Notes under the pieces: generated by a model
Told to the model about the DNA's origin: nothing
What the model saw: the letters and a program-made list of their open reading frames with translations, nothing else
Databases searched by the model: none
Shown here: piece after piece, positions 51,378 to 61,089 of the stretch
How the letters are laid out: each line of letters starts with the position of its first letter
Numbering within the stretch: the first letter of the stretch is position 1
Origin: UBA1206 sp050953105
GTDB lineage: Bacteria > Bacillota > Clostridia > Oscillospirales > CAG-382
Length of the DNA: 64,000 nucleotides
Assembly: GCA_050953105.1 (NCBI GenBank)
Contig: JBMNMA010000004.1
Span: forward strand, 434,001-498,000
Reading direction: 5' to 3'
Translations under genes and position numbers: made by a program

Positions 51378-52213
51378 TTACCCTAAAGGCTTATGCCAAA
51401 ATAAATCTGACACTGAACATAACCGGCAGGCGGGATGACGGTTATCATACCCTTGATACGGTTATGCAGACGGTGTCTTTGCATGACGTGGTGCGCATTT
51501 CAAAAAGTGACGATATTTCGGTGGAATGCGGCGTCCTTTCGGGTAAGGACAACATTGCCTACAAGACGGCGGCTGCATTTTTCGGCCACACCGGCATTTC
51601 CGGCGGGGCAAAGATAGAAATCGAAAAGCATATTCCCGTCTGCGGCGGATTCGGCGGCGGCTCGGCAGACGGAGCGGCGGTTTTGCGTGGGTTGAATATT
51701 ATTTATAACACCAACCTGCCGGCAGATACCTTGCGTGCACTTTCAAAAAGCATAGGTGCCGACCTTCCTTTTCTTATCGAAGGGGGAACCGCCCGCTGCA
51801 CCGGCATAGGGGAAATTATAACCCCTGTAAAATTTAACATACCCTCTTTAGCCTACTGCCTTTGCGCACCCGATGCCGGTGTGTCCACAAAGGAAATGTT
51901 TAAAGAAGCGGATAAACATAATCTGCCACATGGAAACAGTGGCAAAATGCTTGACGCCCTTGAAAACGGTAACGCAAGCGATATTGCGTCATGTTTACAT
52001 AATGACTTTTTCCCGGTGTGTAAAGCCCTTTTCCCAAAAGTAGGTGAACTTGAAAAGAAGCTTTATCAAAACGGCGCTCTTGGAGTGTCGTTAACCGGTT
52101 CGGGCACCGGATTATTCGGGGTATTTGAATCCCTTGAAAAAGCAATTCAAGCCGAAAACAACATTAAAAACCATACCTTTGCCGTAGCGGCAACCCCTAT
52201 AAGCAGATATTAA
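51374..52213 (+). CDS. ispE: 4-diphosphocytidyl-2-C-methyl-D-erythritol kinase
   Basis: GHMP kinase of the MEP pathway. 279 residues: KAYAKINLTLNITGRRDDGYH, the ATP loop CGGFGGGSADGAAVLRG, and VSLTGSGTGLFGVF. ATGA overlap with the PHP gene; a terminator follows at once. Confidence 0.94.
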   Translation: MITLKAYAKINLTLNITGRRDDGYHTLDTVMQTVSLHDVVRISKSDDISVECGVLSGKDNIAYKTAAAFFGHTGISGGAKIEIEKHIPVCGGFGGGSADGAAVLRGLNIIYNTNLPADTLRALSKSIGADLPFLIEGGTARCTGIGEIITPVKFNIPSLAYCLCAPDAGVSTKEMFKEADKHNLPHGNSGKMLDALENGNASDIASCLHNDFFPVCKALFPKVGELEKKLYQNGALGVSLTGSGTGLFGVFESLEKAIQAENNIKNHTFAVAATPISRY

Positions 52214-52238
52214 CAGGAAGGTAAGCCTTCCTGTTTTA
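52212..52238 (+). terminator. Intrinsic terminator after ispE
   Basis: AACAGGAAGG (52212-52221) pairs with CCTTCCTGTT (52226-52235) around a TAAG loop, followed by TTATTT. Confidence 0.85.
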
Positions 52239-52272
52239 TTTAAAGCGCAAATTAATTACCCTCGTCCCTGCC

Positions 52273-52301
52273 TTTACAAAAAATGAAAATTATGTTATAG
52301 T
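52273..52301 (+). promoter_or_regulatory. Promoter before spoIIR
   Basis: TTTACA (52273-52278), 17-bp spacer, TATAGT (52296-52301), a sigma-A type promoter by sequence. In Bacillus spoIIR depends on sigma-F; I cannot confirm a sigma-F site here. Confidence 0.5.
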
Positions 52302-52350
52302 TGTATGTCAAATCTTTTTGCCGTCAATAATCACATTGAGGTGAAAAGAA

Positions 52351-52926
52351 ATGAAAAACAACAAGTTTATATCCTTCGCCGTATGTTTGTCCCTTACCAT
52401 GATAATAACCCTTTTGTCTTCGGCATTTTTGCCCATCCATGAGCAAAAGGTTTATGACAGCGTAATCCGCCTTCACGTAATCGCCAATTCCGACAGCGAC
52501 ACAGACCAGCAGGTCAAGCTTAAGGTGCGGGACGCCATTCTCCTTGAAGCCGGACACATATTTTCGGGCAAGACAATGGACGAGGCTCTTGAAATTTCAA
52601 CCCTTTCCACAGACGAGCTTACCGCCATTGCCAGACAGGTGCTGGCAGAAAACGGCCTTTACTATAATGTCCGGGTTGAGCTGGGCAACGAGGACTACCC
52701 CACCAGGGAATACGACGGGCAAACCTACCCTGCGGGCAAATATTACTCGCTGCGGGTGGTGCTGGGGGAAGGCAAAGGGCAAAACTGGTGGTGTGTGCTG
52801 TTTCCGCCCCTCTGCTTTGGTTCTTCCGGAGTTATAATCAGGTCTGGGGATTCTGGCGGAAAAACAATTATCCCCAAAGGTTCTAAAATTAAATTCAAAC
52901 TAAAAATACTTGAAATATTCAGATGA
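52351..52926 (+). CDS. spoIIR: Stage II sporulation protein R
   Basis: Signal protein made in the forespore that triggers processing of pro-sigma-E in the mother cell. 191 residues: an N-terminal membrane/signal segment, then the conserved VIRLHVIANSDSDTDQQVKLKVRDAIL, a Gly-Tyr rich YPAGKYYSLRVVLGEGKGQNWWCVLFPPLCF. The RBS is GAGG. It is evidence that the organism has, or recently had, the endospore programme. Confidence 0.93.
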   Translation: MKNNKFISFAVCLSLTMIITLLSSAFLPIHEQKVYDSVIRLHVIANSDSDTDQQVKLKVRDAILLEAGHIFSGKTMDEALEISTLSTDELTAIARQVLAENGLYYNVRVELGNEDYPTREYDGQTYPAGKYYSLRVVLGEGKGQNWWCVLFPPLCFGSSGVIIRSGDSGGKTIIPKGSKIKFKLKILEIFR

Positions 52927-52940
52927 TACGGAGGTAAGGT

Positions 52941-55900
52941 ATGCTTTACCGCATAGCCGGCCGGTCGGGCTCGGGCAAAACCGAATATATCAAAACCTTA
53001 ATAGGGGAAAAGTCCCAGTCTAAAATTCCCTGCGTGGTAATAGTCCCCGTTCAGCAGTCAATGGAATACGAAAAGGACATATTCACCCGGTTCGGCTCAT
53101 CGGCCAATCTGTATATTGAGGTTTTAACCTTCGATCGACTTCCCAACCGCACCTACCGGGAATACGGCGGCCTTGCGGCAAGCTACGTGGACGACGGAGG
53201 GCGGGCGTTGCTAATGGCCCACGCCCTACATAATGTAAAGGATAAGCTTAACGAGTTTTCCGCTGTTTGCGGTGAAAATGCCTTTGTCCGTAAAATGCTT
53301 GACACCTCCAGGACACTGAAGGAAAACGGCATAAGCCATGCGCTGCTTGACTCAATCGGCGGTGAAAGCCGGACGGAGAAGAAGGCAAAGGACGTCCACA
53401 TAATACTTTCCGAATACGACAGGCAGTTTAACCATAGCCGCCTTGACGGCAGGAATATTTTGGATATTTACGCCAAAAACCTTAAAACTATGGACTTTTT
53501 CCGGGGCAAGGATGTGTTTGTCGATTCGTTTAACTCCTTTACCGAGCAGCAGCACAGGGTGCTTGACGAAATTGCCGCCCAGTGCCAGGACATATATATA
53601 ACCTTTAACTACGATCCTGCTGATAAAACCCTTACCTTCGCCACCACCGCTTCATCCTTCAACCGGGTGGCAAGGAACCATAAAGCAACCGATATATTCC
53701 TTGATGGCAACAAACGGGCAAAAAGCAAAAGCCTTGAGTATGCTGAGGCTAATTTATGGGACAACACCGCCAAGCCCTACAACGGCGACTGCGGCATGGA
53801 ATTTTTCCAATGCTCCGACCGCTTTGAGGAATCGGAATGCGTATCGTCGGTGATTTCAAGGCTGGTCCGGCAGGGATACCGCTACAAGGATATCGCCGTC
53901 ATTACCCGGTCTCCCGAAAGCTATGCCGGCATAATCGACGCTGTTCTTGAAAAGCATTCCATCCCCTGCTTTTTCTCATCCGGTGATACCATCATGCTTA
54001 AACCCCTTACCACCTTTCTGCTTTCGGCTTGCGAGGCGGTGGCGGAAGGCTATTCTCTGCACGTAATGCTTAAATTTATAAAATCCGGCTTTCTCCCCCT
54101 TTCGGCAAGGCAGGTTAATATCCTTTGCCGTTATGCTTCCACCTGGCGGATAAGGGGCAAAGCATGGGTGTCCGGCGATGACTTTTTAATGAACCCCTCC
54201 GGCTACAGGGAGGTAATGAGCAAATACGATGAAAATCTGCTTGCCGCCGTTAACGCCGCAAGACAGGTGGTGTCGGCGGTTTTGGGGGAACTGGAATCGG
54301 AACTGACCAGAGATGACCTGAACGGAGAAGTTGTTGCAAAGGCATTGTATAAGCTGCTTGAAAGCGTCGATGCATCCCGGACAATACGGCGCAAAGCGGG
54401 GCAGTTAAGGGCATCCGGAGACGAGTCCGCCGCCCAAAAAATGACCGAGCTGTGGGACGTTATAATAAACGCCCTTGACCAGATATACCTTGTGGCGGGT
54501 AAAAACAGCCTTGCATTACAAACATTACCCAAAACCCTTGAACTTTTGTTTGACACCTATACGGTGGGGAGCGTCCCCGCCTCCTGTGACGAGGTGGAGA
54601 TAGGAAACGCCGCCATATACCGAGGGAACAATCCCAAAGCGGTTATAATGTTAGGGGTAAACGACGGGGTTTTCCCCGCATCACCAACACATGCCGGAGT
54701 GTTTGACTCAAGGGAGCTTGATGAACTTGAAAAGAAGGGCATAACCCTTGAAGATTCCTTTGAAAAGCAGCTTGACAACGAAAGGCTGTTTTTCTACCTT
54801 ACCGTGGCCATGCCGGCTGAAAAGCTGTTTTGCATTTATTCCGAAGGGGAAAAGGTCCGCCCCTCGGTGGGTGCGATTCGGCTTATGAAGCTTTTCCCAA
54901 GTGCTAAGGTGTCGAAATTTGGCAAAACAGCAAACACCGGCGTAATAAACGGAAAAGACATTGTTTTTTCCAAGGCATCAGCCAGGGAAAATGCGGTTTA
55001 TGCGTCGGCAAATATAAAGAAGCTTCTTTCTGACATGGGTATAAACGACGCCGAAAGGGTAAAGGAGCACCCGATATCCAACCCGGATGCCACAATTAAA
55101 AACATTACATCTTCCTACATACACCTTTCCCCAACCAGCCTTGACAAATACACAAGCTGCGGCTTTTCCTACTTCAGCCGCTTTATATTAAAGCTGACCG
55201 AAAACACCACCGCAAACTTTGCCCATGCCGAAATAGGCACGTTTGTCCACAAGGTGCTTGAAATTTTCATTTCCTCCCGGGTAAAAGGCAACGCCTTTGT
55301 CATGCCCACCGACGAAGAAATCGAAACCGAGGTGGAACGCCTTACAAACGACTATATTCTTGCAGTCTGCGGATTTACCGGGGCAAAGTCAAAGCGTCTG
55401 GGATACACACTGTCAAGGCTTAAAATCACTTTGAAACTGCTGTTGAAAAATATAAGCGAGGAGCTTGCCGCCGGACTGTTTGTTCCGGCAGGGTTTGAAA
55501 TAACACTTGAGGGGGAACAGACCACCTATACCACCGAAAAAGGGGTAAAGGTAAGCCTTAGCGGCAAAATCGACCGGGTGGACATATACAAAAAGGGCGA
55601 CCGAACCTATGTCCGGGTGGTGGACTATAAATCCGGCAACAAGGTTTTCAACCGCACCGCCCTTGACAACGGCCTTGACCTTCAGATGTTTGTATATCTT
55701 TTCGCCTACTGCGCCGGCATTAAAAACGCCATCCCCGCAGGGGTTACCTACCTGCCTGCAAGGATAAAAACATTAAACGAAAGCCAAGCCAAAGGTGAAA
55801 GCATAGAGGAAATTGCCGCCCAAAACTTCAAGCGTTCGGGCATAATCCTTGCCGACAGAGATGTTATCGATGCCATGGAGCCCGGGGAGAAAAAGAAGTT

Positions 55901-56186
55901 TCTGCCGGTTTCAGTAAACAAGGACGGCAGTTTGCGCAAAAGCTCCACCTCCCTTGCCGATATAGAAGAATTTGGCAAGCTTGAGGAAAAGGTTAAAAAA
56001 TACATAAAAAGAGTGGCAGACCTTATTTATCAGGGAGAAATGAAGGTGTCACCGCTTAAAATAACCCAGCACGATTCCTGCCAGTTTTGCTCGTACCAGC
56101 CGGTGTGCAGGCTTTCGGGCAACCCATCGGTGGTGCGGCGTCAGGGATTTTTCAACGAAACGGAGGATTTTGACAATGGCCGGTGA
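52941..56186 (+). CDS. addB: Helicase-exonuclease AddAB, AddB subunit
   Basis: Subunit of the double-strand break resection complex. 1081 residues: N-terminal Walker A GRSGSGKTEYI, a UvrD-like helicase body, and a C-terminal RecB-type nuclease domain (KIDRVDIYKKGDRTYVRVVDYKSG). An iron-sulfur cluster is expected from one Cys in YTSCGFSYF and three in CQFCSYQPVC. ACGGAGG is the ribosome binding site. The start is 14 nt after spoIIR; the end overlaps addA. Confidence 0.92.
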   Translation: MLYRIAGRSGSGKTEYIKTLIGEKSQSKIPCVVIVPVQQSMEYEKDIFTRFGSSANLYIEVLTFDRLPNRTYREYGGLAASYVDDGGRALLMAHALHNVKDKLNEFSAVCGENAFVRKMLDTSRTLKENGISHALLDSIGGESRTEKKAKDVHIILSEYDRQFNHSRLDGRNILDIYAKNLKTMDFFRGKDVFVDSFNSFTEQQHRVLDEIAAQCQDIYITFNYDPADKTLTFATTASSFNRVARNHKATDIFLDGNKRAKSKSLEYAEANLWDNTAKPYNGDCGMEFFQCSDRFEESECVSSVISRLVRQGYRYKDIAVITRSPESYAGIIDAVLEKHSIPCFFSSGDTIMLKPLTTFLLSACEAVAEGYSLHVMLKFIKSGFLPLSARQVNILCRYASTWRIRGKAWVSGDDFLMNPSGYREVMSKYDENLLAAVNAARQVVSAVLGELESELTRDDLNGEVVAKALYKLLESVDASRTIRRKAGQLRASGDESAAQKMTELWDVIINALDQIYLVAGKNSLALQTLPKTLELLFDTYTVGSVPASCDEVEIGNAAIYRGNNPKAVIMLGVNDGVFPASPTHAGVFDSRELDELEKKGITLEDSFEKQLDNERLFFYLTVAMPAEKLFCIYSEGEKVRPSVGAIRLMKLFPSAKVSKFGKTANTGVINGKDIVFSKASARENAVYASANIKKLLSDMGINDAERVKEHPISNPDATIKNITSSYIHLSPTSLDKYTSCGFSYFSRFILKLTENTTANFAHAEIGTFVHKVLEIFISSRVKGNAFVMPTDEEIETEVERLTNDYILAVCGFTGAKSKRLGYTLSRLKITLKLLLKNISEELAAGLFVPAGFEITLEGEQTTYTTEKGVKVSLSGKIDRVDIYKKGDRTYVRVVDYKSGNKVFNRTALDNGLDLQMFVYLFAYCAGIKNAIPAGVTYLPARIKTLNESQAKGESIEEIAAQNFKRSGIILADRDVIDAMEPGEKKKFLPVSVNKDGSLRKSSTSLADIEEFGKLEEKVKKYIKRVADLIYQGEMKVSPLKITQHDSCQFCSYQPVCRLSGNPSVVRRQGFFNETEDFDNGR

Positions 56187-59100
56187 CGTAAAATTTACCC
56201 CAGCCCAGCAAAAAGCAATAAACACCAGAAACAAAACCCTCCTGGTGTCCGCCGGTGCCGGCTCAGGCAAAACCACCGTCCTTACCCGGCGGATACTTGA
56301 ACGGATAAGAGAAGGGGTAAACATTAACGACATTCTGGTAGTTACCTTCACCAACGCCGCAGCAGCGTCAATGAAGGACAAGCTATATAACACCCTCCTT
56401 GAGGAGCTGGCTAAAAACCCCTCGGACAGAAAGCTTGTCTATACAATATACAACCTTCCCTCGGCAAAAATATCCACCATTCATTCCTTCTGCCTTGACC
56501 TTATTTCCACCAACTTTGCCGCCCTGTCCCTTCCTCCCGCCATGCGGGTGGCCGACGCTGCCGAAAGCCAGATACTGCTTGACACCTGCCTTGAGGATTT
56601 GATTGATAAATCCTTTGAAAACGATGACAAGGGCTTTTTGACTTTATGCGACGCCTTTGCGGGGGAGAAAAACCTTGACGGTTTAAAATCAATTGCAACA
56701 AGCATTTATAAAAAGTTCCGTGCCTTCCCTTATTGGAAAAACTGTATATCCAAAGCGGTGGAGGAGGAGGAAGCTCAGCTTGAAGGCGCAGGGGAAAAGG
56801 GTGTTTTCGCCACATCCTCCGGTTCCCTTATGCTTGAAATGATGAGGGAGCGGGTGGATACCTTCCGCCGCCACGCCAACAACTTTTATACCACCCTGTC
56901 GGCTGTGGCAACAAAAGAAAAAAGCTTCAACTGCTTAAATTCCATAGCTGACAATCTCCAAAAGCTTGACCTTGCCCTTGGCAGGGAAAACCCCTCCTAT
57001 AATGAAATAAGGGAAGTTTTAACTGAATTCAAATTCGAAACCCTTTTTAAGTCCGACCTTCCCGAACCGGTTTCAAAAGAATATGAAAACCTCAGGGACG
57101 GGGTAAAAAATGAAATAAGCTCCTATGTAAAATACCTTGCCAAAGAGCATGACGAGGTTGTTTCCGATTACCGCAGGGTTAATGAACTTAATAAGCTGAT
57201 GAACTCCTTTATAATTGCCCTTGACGATACCTATGCCGCCGCCAAAAAAGCAAGGGGAATACTTGATTTTTCAGACTTAGAGCAGTTTACCCTTGAACTG
57301 TTGGGACAACCCACCCCCGGTGGAATAGTCCGCACCGACTTGTGCCGGGAATTACGTCAAAGCCTGTCGGAAATTTATATTGACGAATATCAGGACATAA
57401 ACCCCCTTCAGGATACAATTTTCCGCCTTCTTTCAAGGGAAGACAACCTGTTTATGGTTGGTGACGTCAAGCAGTCGATATACCGTTTCAGAAACGCCCG
57501 GGCTGATATATTCTTAGGCTATCTAAAGGATTTTCCCATTCTTGAGGAAAGCGATAAAAAGGCAAAAATTTTCCTGCCCGAAAACCACCGCAGCCAAAAA
57601 TACATACTTGACTTTGTCAATTTATTGTTTGACAACCTTTACACCAATGAAAACATGAACGCTTCTTATGCTCAAGAGCGGCTGGTTTATCCCGAAGGGA
57701 AAAAGGACGAAAACCCCTATCCCGTCTGGGTGAACCTGTTTGAGGACGGGGAAAGCCCCGCCGAGGACGAAGCCGAATTTGTGGCAAGAACAATAAACCG
57801 CCTTGTAAATGAGGGCGAAGGGGGCAAAAGATACGAATACGGTGATATTGCCGTAATACTCCGGGCGGTGTCCACCAGCGGCAGGGAGTTCGAACGGGCC
57901 TTTATCCGCCATTCCATCCCCTATACGGTGGAAAAATCATCCGACTTTTTGGCAGAACCCGAAATTCTCCTTGCCTTGTCCATACTCCGTATTATGGACA
58001 ACCCAATTGACGACATATCCCTCGCCGCCGCCCTGCGCAGTCCCGTGTTCGGCTTTACCGCCAACGATTTGTATGAAGTAAAGAGGTATTACGCCTTTGA
58101 GTTTTTATACGACTGTGTTGTCCGCTGCAGCGCAGATTATAAAAGGTTTCTTAACGCCGGAAAAAGATATAAAGCCAACAAAAACTTCCGGCGTGTTACA
58201 AGGCGGCCCTTTCCCCTTATTATTCGTCAGACACCGTCGGGGCAAAGGCCGGACACCGTTATCCGTAAAAAATGCTATGATTTTACCCAATGTCTAAAGC
58301 GGCTTCGTGCCCTTGCCGCCGAATCCCCCGCCAACCGGCTTATATGGGATATGTATATGCAAACCTCCCTTGTTTCCCTGTGTGCGGCAGAAGAAAACGG
58401 CAAAAAGAAGGTTCAAAACCTTTATACCCTATACCAGTATGCCCTTGACTTTGAAGCGTCCTCCTTTAAAGGCCTTTCCAGCTTTTTAAGCTATATAAGC
58501 GATATCGCCGGCTCCTACGGCTCAAGCTTGGGCGGCGGAGAGGGGGACAAAGACCGGGTTAAAATAATGTCGGTGCATAAGTCAAAGGGTATGGAATTCC
58601 CCGTCTGCTTTGTGTCGGCATTGGGCAAGAAGTTTAATATAACCGACCTTTCGGACAAATACATAGTCAGGGACGACGGCTACGTGTTTTACAACCTCCG
58701 TTCCAACGGCAATCTTACCGAATATATCCCGTTTATTAAACACGCCGCAGCCTTTGCCGAAAAGAAGGCGCTTTACCGTGAGGAACTGCGCTGCCTTTAC
58801 GTTGCCCTTACCCGGGCAAAGGAAAGGCTGTTTGTTACCGGTGTAAGCCAGAACAGCAAAAAGGACTACGGCGAGGAGGGAAAGGGATTTTTTGAAAGCA
58901 AAAGCTATCTGGATTGGATATTACCCATACTCAAATCCACCGACCGTCTTTGCTTTGATATAAGGCATAACCTGCCTGATTACTACAGCGTAAAGGCAAA
59001 AGTCGAAAATACCGGCGAATACGCCGTTCCCGACGAGGTGTTTATTGATGCGGTGAACTTCGTTTATCCCTACGGCAGCGGATATAGGGTGCCGGCCAAA

Positions 59101-59727
59101 GCGGCGGTGTCGGAACTTAGAAAGGGAATCCTTGAGGACGGGGAATATACCCGCACCGTTTCAAAAAGCGAGGCAACCAAAATCCCCTCCTTTGCCGCTG
59201 GGCGTAAGGATTTTACCGCCATCGGTTCGGCAACCCATCTGTTTATGCAGTTTGCCGACTTTGCCAACGTGGACAAAAACGGCGTCCTTGCCGAAATCGA
59301 CCGGCTTGTCGGTATTAAGATGATAACCCCGGAGGAAGGCAGCCTTATAGACGTCAAGGCGGTGGAGGAGTTCTTCACATCCCCCCTTAAGGATGAAATT
59401 TCCCGTTCCAAGTTGGTTTTCAGGGAAAAGCGGTTTAATCTTATTGAAGAATCATCCCTTGTGTCGGGCGAAACAGGGGAAAAGGTGATGATACAGGGGG
59501 TTATCGACTGCTTTTTCCAAAACCCCGACGGCACCTTTACGGTGGTTGATTATAAAACCGACCGGCTGCCCAAAGAGGGTGGCGAGGACATTTTAAAAAA
59601 CCGCCACAGCCTTCAGATAAAATATTACTGCCGCGCGGCGGAAAAAATCACGGGCAGCAAGGTAACAAAAGCCTATCTGTATTCCTTCTCGCTGGGCAAA
59701 GCCATTGAGGTGGATTATGAAGGCTAA
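56176..59727 (+). CDS. addA: Helicase-exonuclease AddAB, AddA subunit
   Basis: Motor and nuclease subunit. ATG 56176 fits GGAGG (56162-56166). About 1183 residues: Walker A VSAGAGSGKTTVLTRRI, SF1 motifs IYIDEYQDINPLQD and VGDVKQSIYRFRNA, VMSVHKSKGMEFPV, LYVALTRAKERL, and a C-terminal nuclease with IDCFFQNPDGTFTVVDYKTDR. Around residues 665-705 lies an Arg/Pro-rich stretch (FRRVTRRPFPLIIRQTPSGQ...) not expected in the helical region, encoded by a DNA palindrome (58205-58250). The frame stays open across it. Confidence 0.92.
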   Translation: MAGDVKFTPAQQKAINTRNKTLLVSAGAGSGKTTVLTRRILERIREGVNINDILVVTFTNAAAASMKDKLYNTLLEELAKNPSDRKLVYTIYNLPSAKISTIHSFCLDLISTNFAALSLPPAMRVADAAESQILLDTCLEDLIDKSFENDDKGFLTLCDAFAGEKNLDGLKSIATSIYKKFRAFPYWKNCISKAVEEEEAQLEGAGEKGVFATSSGSLMLEMMRERVDTFRRHANNFYTTLSAVATKEKSFNCLNSIADNLQKLDLALGRENPSYNEIREVLTEFKFETLFKSDLPEPVSKEYENLRDGVKNEISSYVKYLAKEHDEVVSDYRRVNELNKLMNSFIIALDDTYAAAKKARGILDFSDLEQFTLELLGQPTPGGIVRTDLCRELRQSLSEIYIDEYQDINPLQDTIFRLLSREDNLFMVGDVKQSIYRFRNARADIFLGYLKDFPILEESDKKAKIFLPENHRSQKYILDFVNLLFDNLYTNENMNASYAQERLVYPEGKKDENPYPVWVNLFEDGESPAEDEAEFVARTINRLVNEGEGGKRYEYGDIAVILRAVSTSGREFERAFIRHSIPYTVEKSSDFLAEPEILLALSILRIMDNPIDDISLAAALRSPVFGFTANDLYEVKRYYAFEFLYDCVVRCSADYKRFLNAGKRYKANKNFRRVTRRPFPLIIRQTPSGQRPDTVIRKKCYDFTQCLKRLRALAAESPANRLIWDMYMQTSLVSLCAAEENGKKKVQNLYTLYQYALDFEASSFKGLSSFLSYISDIAGSYGSSLGGGEGDKDRVKIMSVHKSKGMEFPVCFVSALGKKFNITDLSDKYIVRDDGYVFYNLRSNGNLTEYIPFIKHAAAFAEKKALYREELRCLYVALTRAKERLFVTGVSQNSKKDYGEEGKGFFESKSYLDWILPILKSTDRLCFDIRHNLPDYYSVKAKVENTGEYAVPDEVFIDAVNFVYPYGSGYRVPAKAAVSELRKGILEDGEYTRTVSKSEATKIPSFAAGRKDFTAIGSATHLFMQFADFANVDKNGVLAEIDRLVGIKMITPEEGSLIDVKAVEEFFTSPLKDEISRSKLVFREKRFNLIEESSLVSGETGEKVMIQGVIDCFFQNPDGTFTVVDYKTDRLPKEGGEDILKNRHSLQIKYYCRAAEKITGSKVTKAYLYSFSLGKAIEVDYEG

Positions 59728-60007
59728 ACTAATGGCAATATACACCTTGACCGCCCCCTCTCTGCCGGCGGAGGGGGATATAAGCCAAACAAGGCTTTCA
59801 TTTGAAGAAAGTAACGATATTAAAAACTCCCTTGCCGTAACCGACGGCAGAGAAATATACGGCTATGTTACCGGCTCCGAAGCTGCGCTTATTAAATCCT
59901 TTATCTCCCGTGGCATGGAGGTGTTTTGCACCTATTCGGGAAAAATAGAGGAAGAAGAAACGGATAGACATGCAATAAAAGTGTATTATATCGTTAAGAG
60001 GATATAA
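59717..60007 (+). CDS. Small protein of unknown function after addA
   Basis: About 96 residues starting at ATG 59717 (GAGGTGG upstream), overlapping the end of addA by 11 nt; ATG 59732 is an alternative. Features are TDGREIYGYVTGSE and a C-terminal DRHAIKVYYIVKRI. The end is faintly like a HIRAN domain (D-x-x-AI-x-V), which would suit a helicase partner, but this is weak. It is likely co-translated with addA. Confidence 0.55.
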   Translation: MKAKLMAIYTLTAPSLPAEGDISQTRLSFEESNDIKNSLAVTDGREIYGYVTGSEAALIKSFISRGMEVFCTYSGKIEEEETDRHAIKVYYIVKRI

Positions 60008-60049
60008 AAACCAAGACGGAATAAAATCTAGGACGAATAAATAATAACT

Positions 60050-60077
60050 ACGGGCGGATATTCTCCGCCCGTTTTGT
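60050..60077 (+). terminator. Intrinsic terminator of the addBA operon
   Basis: ACGGGCGGA (60050-60058) and TCCGCCCGT (60064-60072) with a TATTC loop, then TTTGTTGT. Confidence 0.85.
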
Positions 60078-60092
60078 TGTATTAAGATACAG

Positions 60093-60640
60093 CATAATGC
60101 AGATACAGGGAGAGGGGGATAATGCGCAAAGCCTTCCGACTTTCGGGGAAGGGGGACCGCGCCAGTGGTGGATGAGGGGGTGTGGCCACTTCGTGGCGAC
60201 TAGATTGCTCGTTTCACTCGCAGTTGTATTGTGCCTTCGGCACAGGTATATTGCCCTTCGGGCAGTTATATTGCACCTTTGGTGCAGTTATATTTATTTT
60301 TAATCGATAGATATTTGATCTTAATGTAGTGGCAGGGAGATGAAATATAAAAAAGCCTTCCGACTTTCGGGGAAGGGGGACCGCGTCAGCGGTGGATGAG
60401 GGGGTGTGGCCACTTCGTGGCGACTAGATTGCTCGTTTCACTCGCAATTATTTTGTGCTTGTGGCACAGTTATATTGCCCTCCTGGCAGATATATTGCAC
60501 CTTTGGTGCAGTTATATTTATTTTTAATCGATAGATATTTGATCTTAATGTAGTGGCAGGGAGATGAAATATAAAAAAGCCTTCCCCTTGAGGGGAAGGC
60601 TTTTCAATTACCCCTATTTTAATACCACAACATTTAACTA
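60093..60640 (+). repeat. Repeat island 3: two A units and a head-to-head A end
   Basis: Units at about 60093-60328 and 60329-60552 carry the hairpin ladder with AGTTATATT linkers (palindromes GTGCCTTCGGCAC, GCCCTTCGGGC, GCACCTTTGGTGC). A third start at 60553 runs only into a 13-bp perfect stem (60575-60587 with 60592-60604, TTGA loop) and then into an inverted A end (TACCACAACATT). The centre works as a strong bidirectional hairpin. 60640-60730 matches the spacer before B copy 2. Confidence 0.8.
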
Positions 60641-60734
60641 CTGCTAACTTCTATGTTTAATTACAAATACTGTTTTTATCGAATTCACCTTTCATTAAAA
60701 TAATGAGATTTATATCTGTAATATCCCCTTTTAC

Positions 60735-60900
60735 CCTTGCGCCCCCGAAGGGGGAGCAGGTGTATTAGCCCGGGGTGAAGCCCCGGGTAAGGATTCCCCC
60801 CCAACCCACGCGCCCCGTAGGGGAGCGGGTGTTTTTCGTGGGAACGAAGAGAAGAGAGAAGAGAAACGGTTCAAAACCCTGCGGGTTTTGTTCGATTTAA
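60735..60900 (+). repeat. B element, copy 3
   Basis: Third copy of the GC-rich block: CGCCCCCGAAGGGG, GCCCGGGGTGAAGCCCCGGG, ACGCGCCCCGTAGGGGAGCG, then GAAGAGAAGAGAGAAGAGAA and CAAAACCCTGCGGGTTTTG. Order and spacing match the copies at 9785 and 16431. Confidence 0.75.
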
Positions 60901-60931
60901 TTATTTTATTATAATTTTGCAACAAATTGAT

Positions 60932-61012
60932 ATTGTGGCAGAGAGGTGTATATAAAGTAAGCCTTCCGACTTTCGGGGAAGGCGGCAGCCAAAGGCTGAC
61001 GGATGAGGGGCT
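60932..61012 (+). repeat. Partial A unit after B copy 3
   Basis: GTGGCAGAGAGGTGTATATAAAG, AAGCCTTCCGACTTTCGGGG, AAGGCGGCAGCCAAAGGCTG and ACGGATGAGGGG. It has the AGCC-AAAG-GCT hairpin variant seen at 16260, and no AGTTATATT ladder. Confidence 0.7.
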
Positions 61013-61046
61013 GGTATTGTATATCTGATAGAAAAGAACATATAAA

Positions 61047-61089
61047 ATCCGCAGCTTTCGCTGCGGATAAAATCGGCTGTCGCCGGTGA
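61047..61089. repeat. C element, copy 2, at the end of rnhA
   Basis: ATCCGCAGC-TTTC-GCTGCGGAT followed by ATCGGC-TGTC-GCCGGTGAA. On the minus strand the first hairpin has a GAAA loop and a TTTTATAT tail, so it can terminate rnhA transcripts. Related to 31229-31271. Confidence 0.6.
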
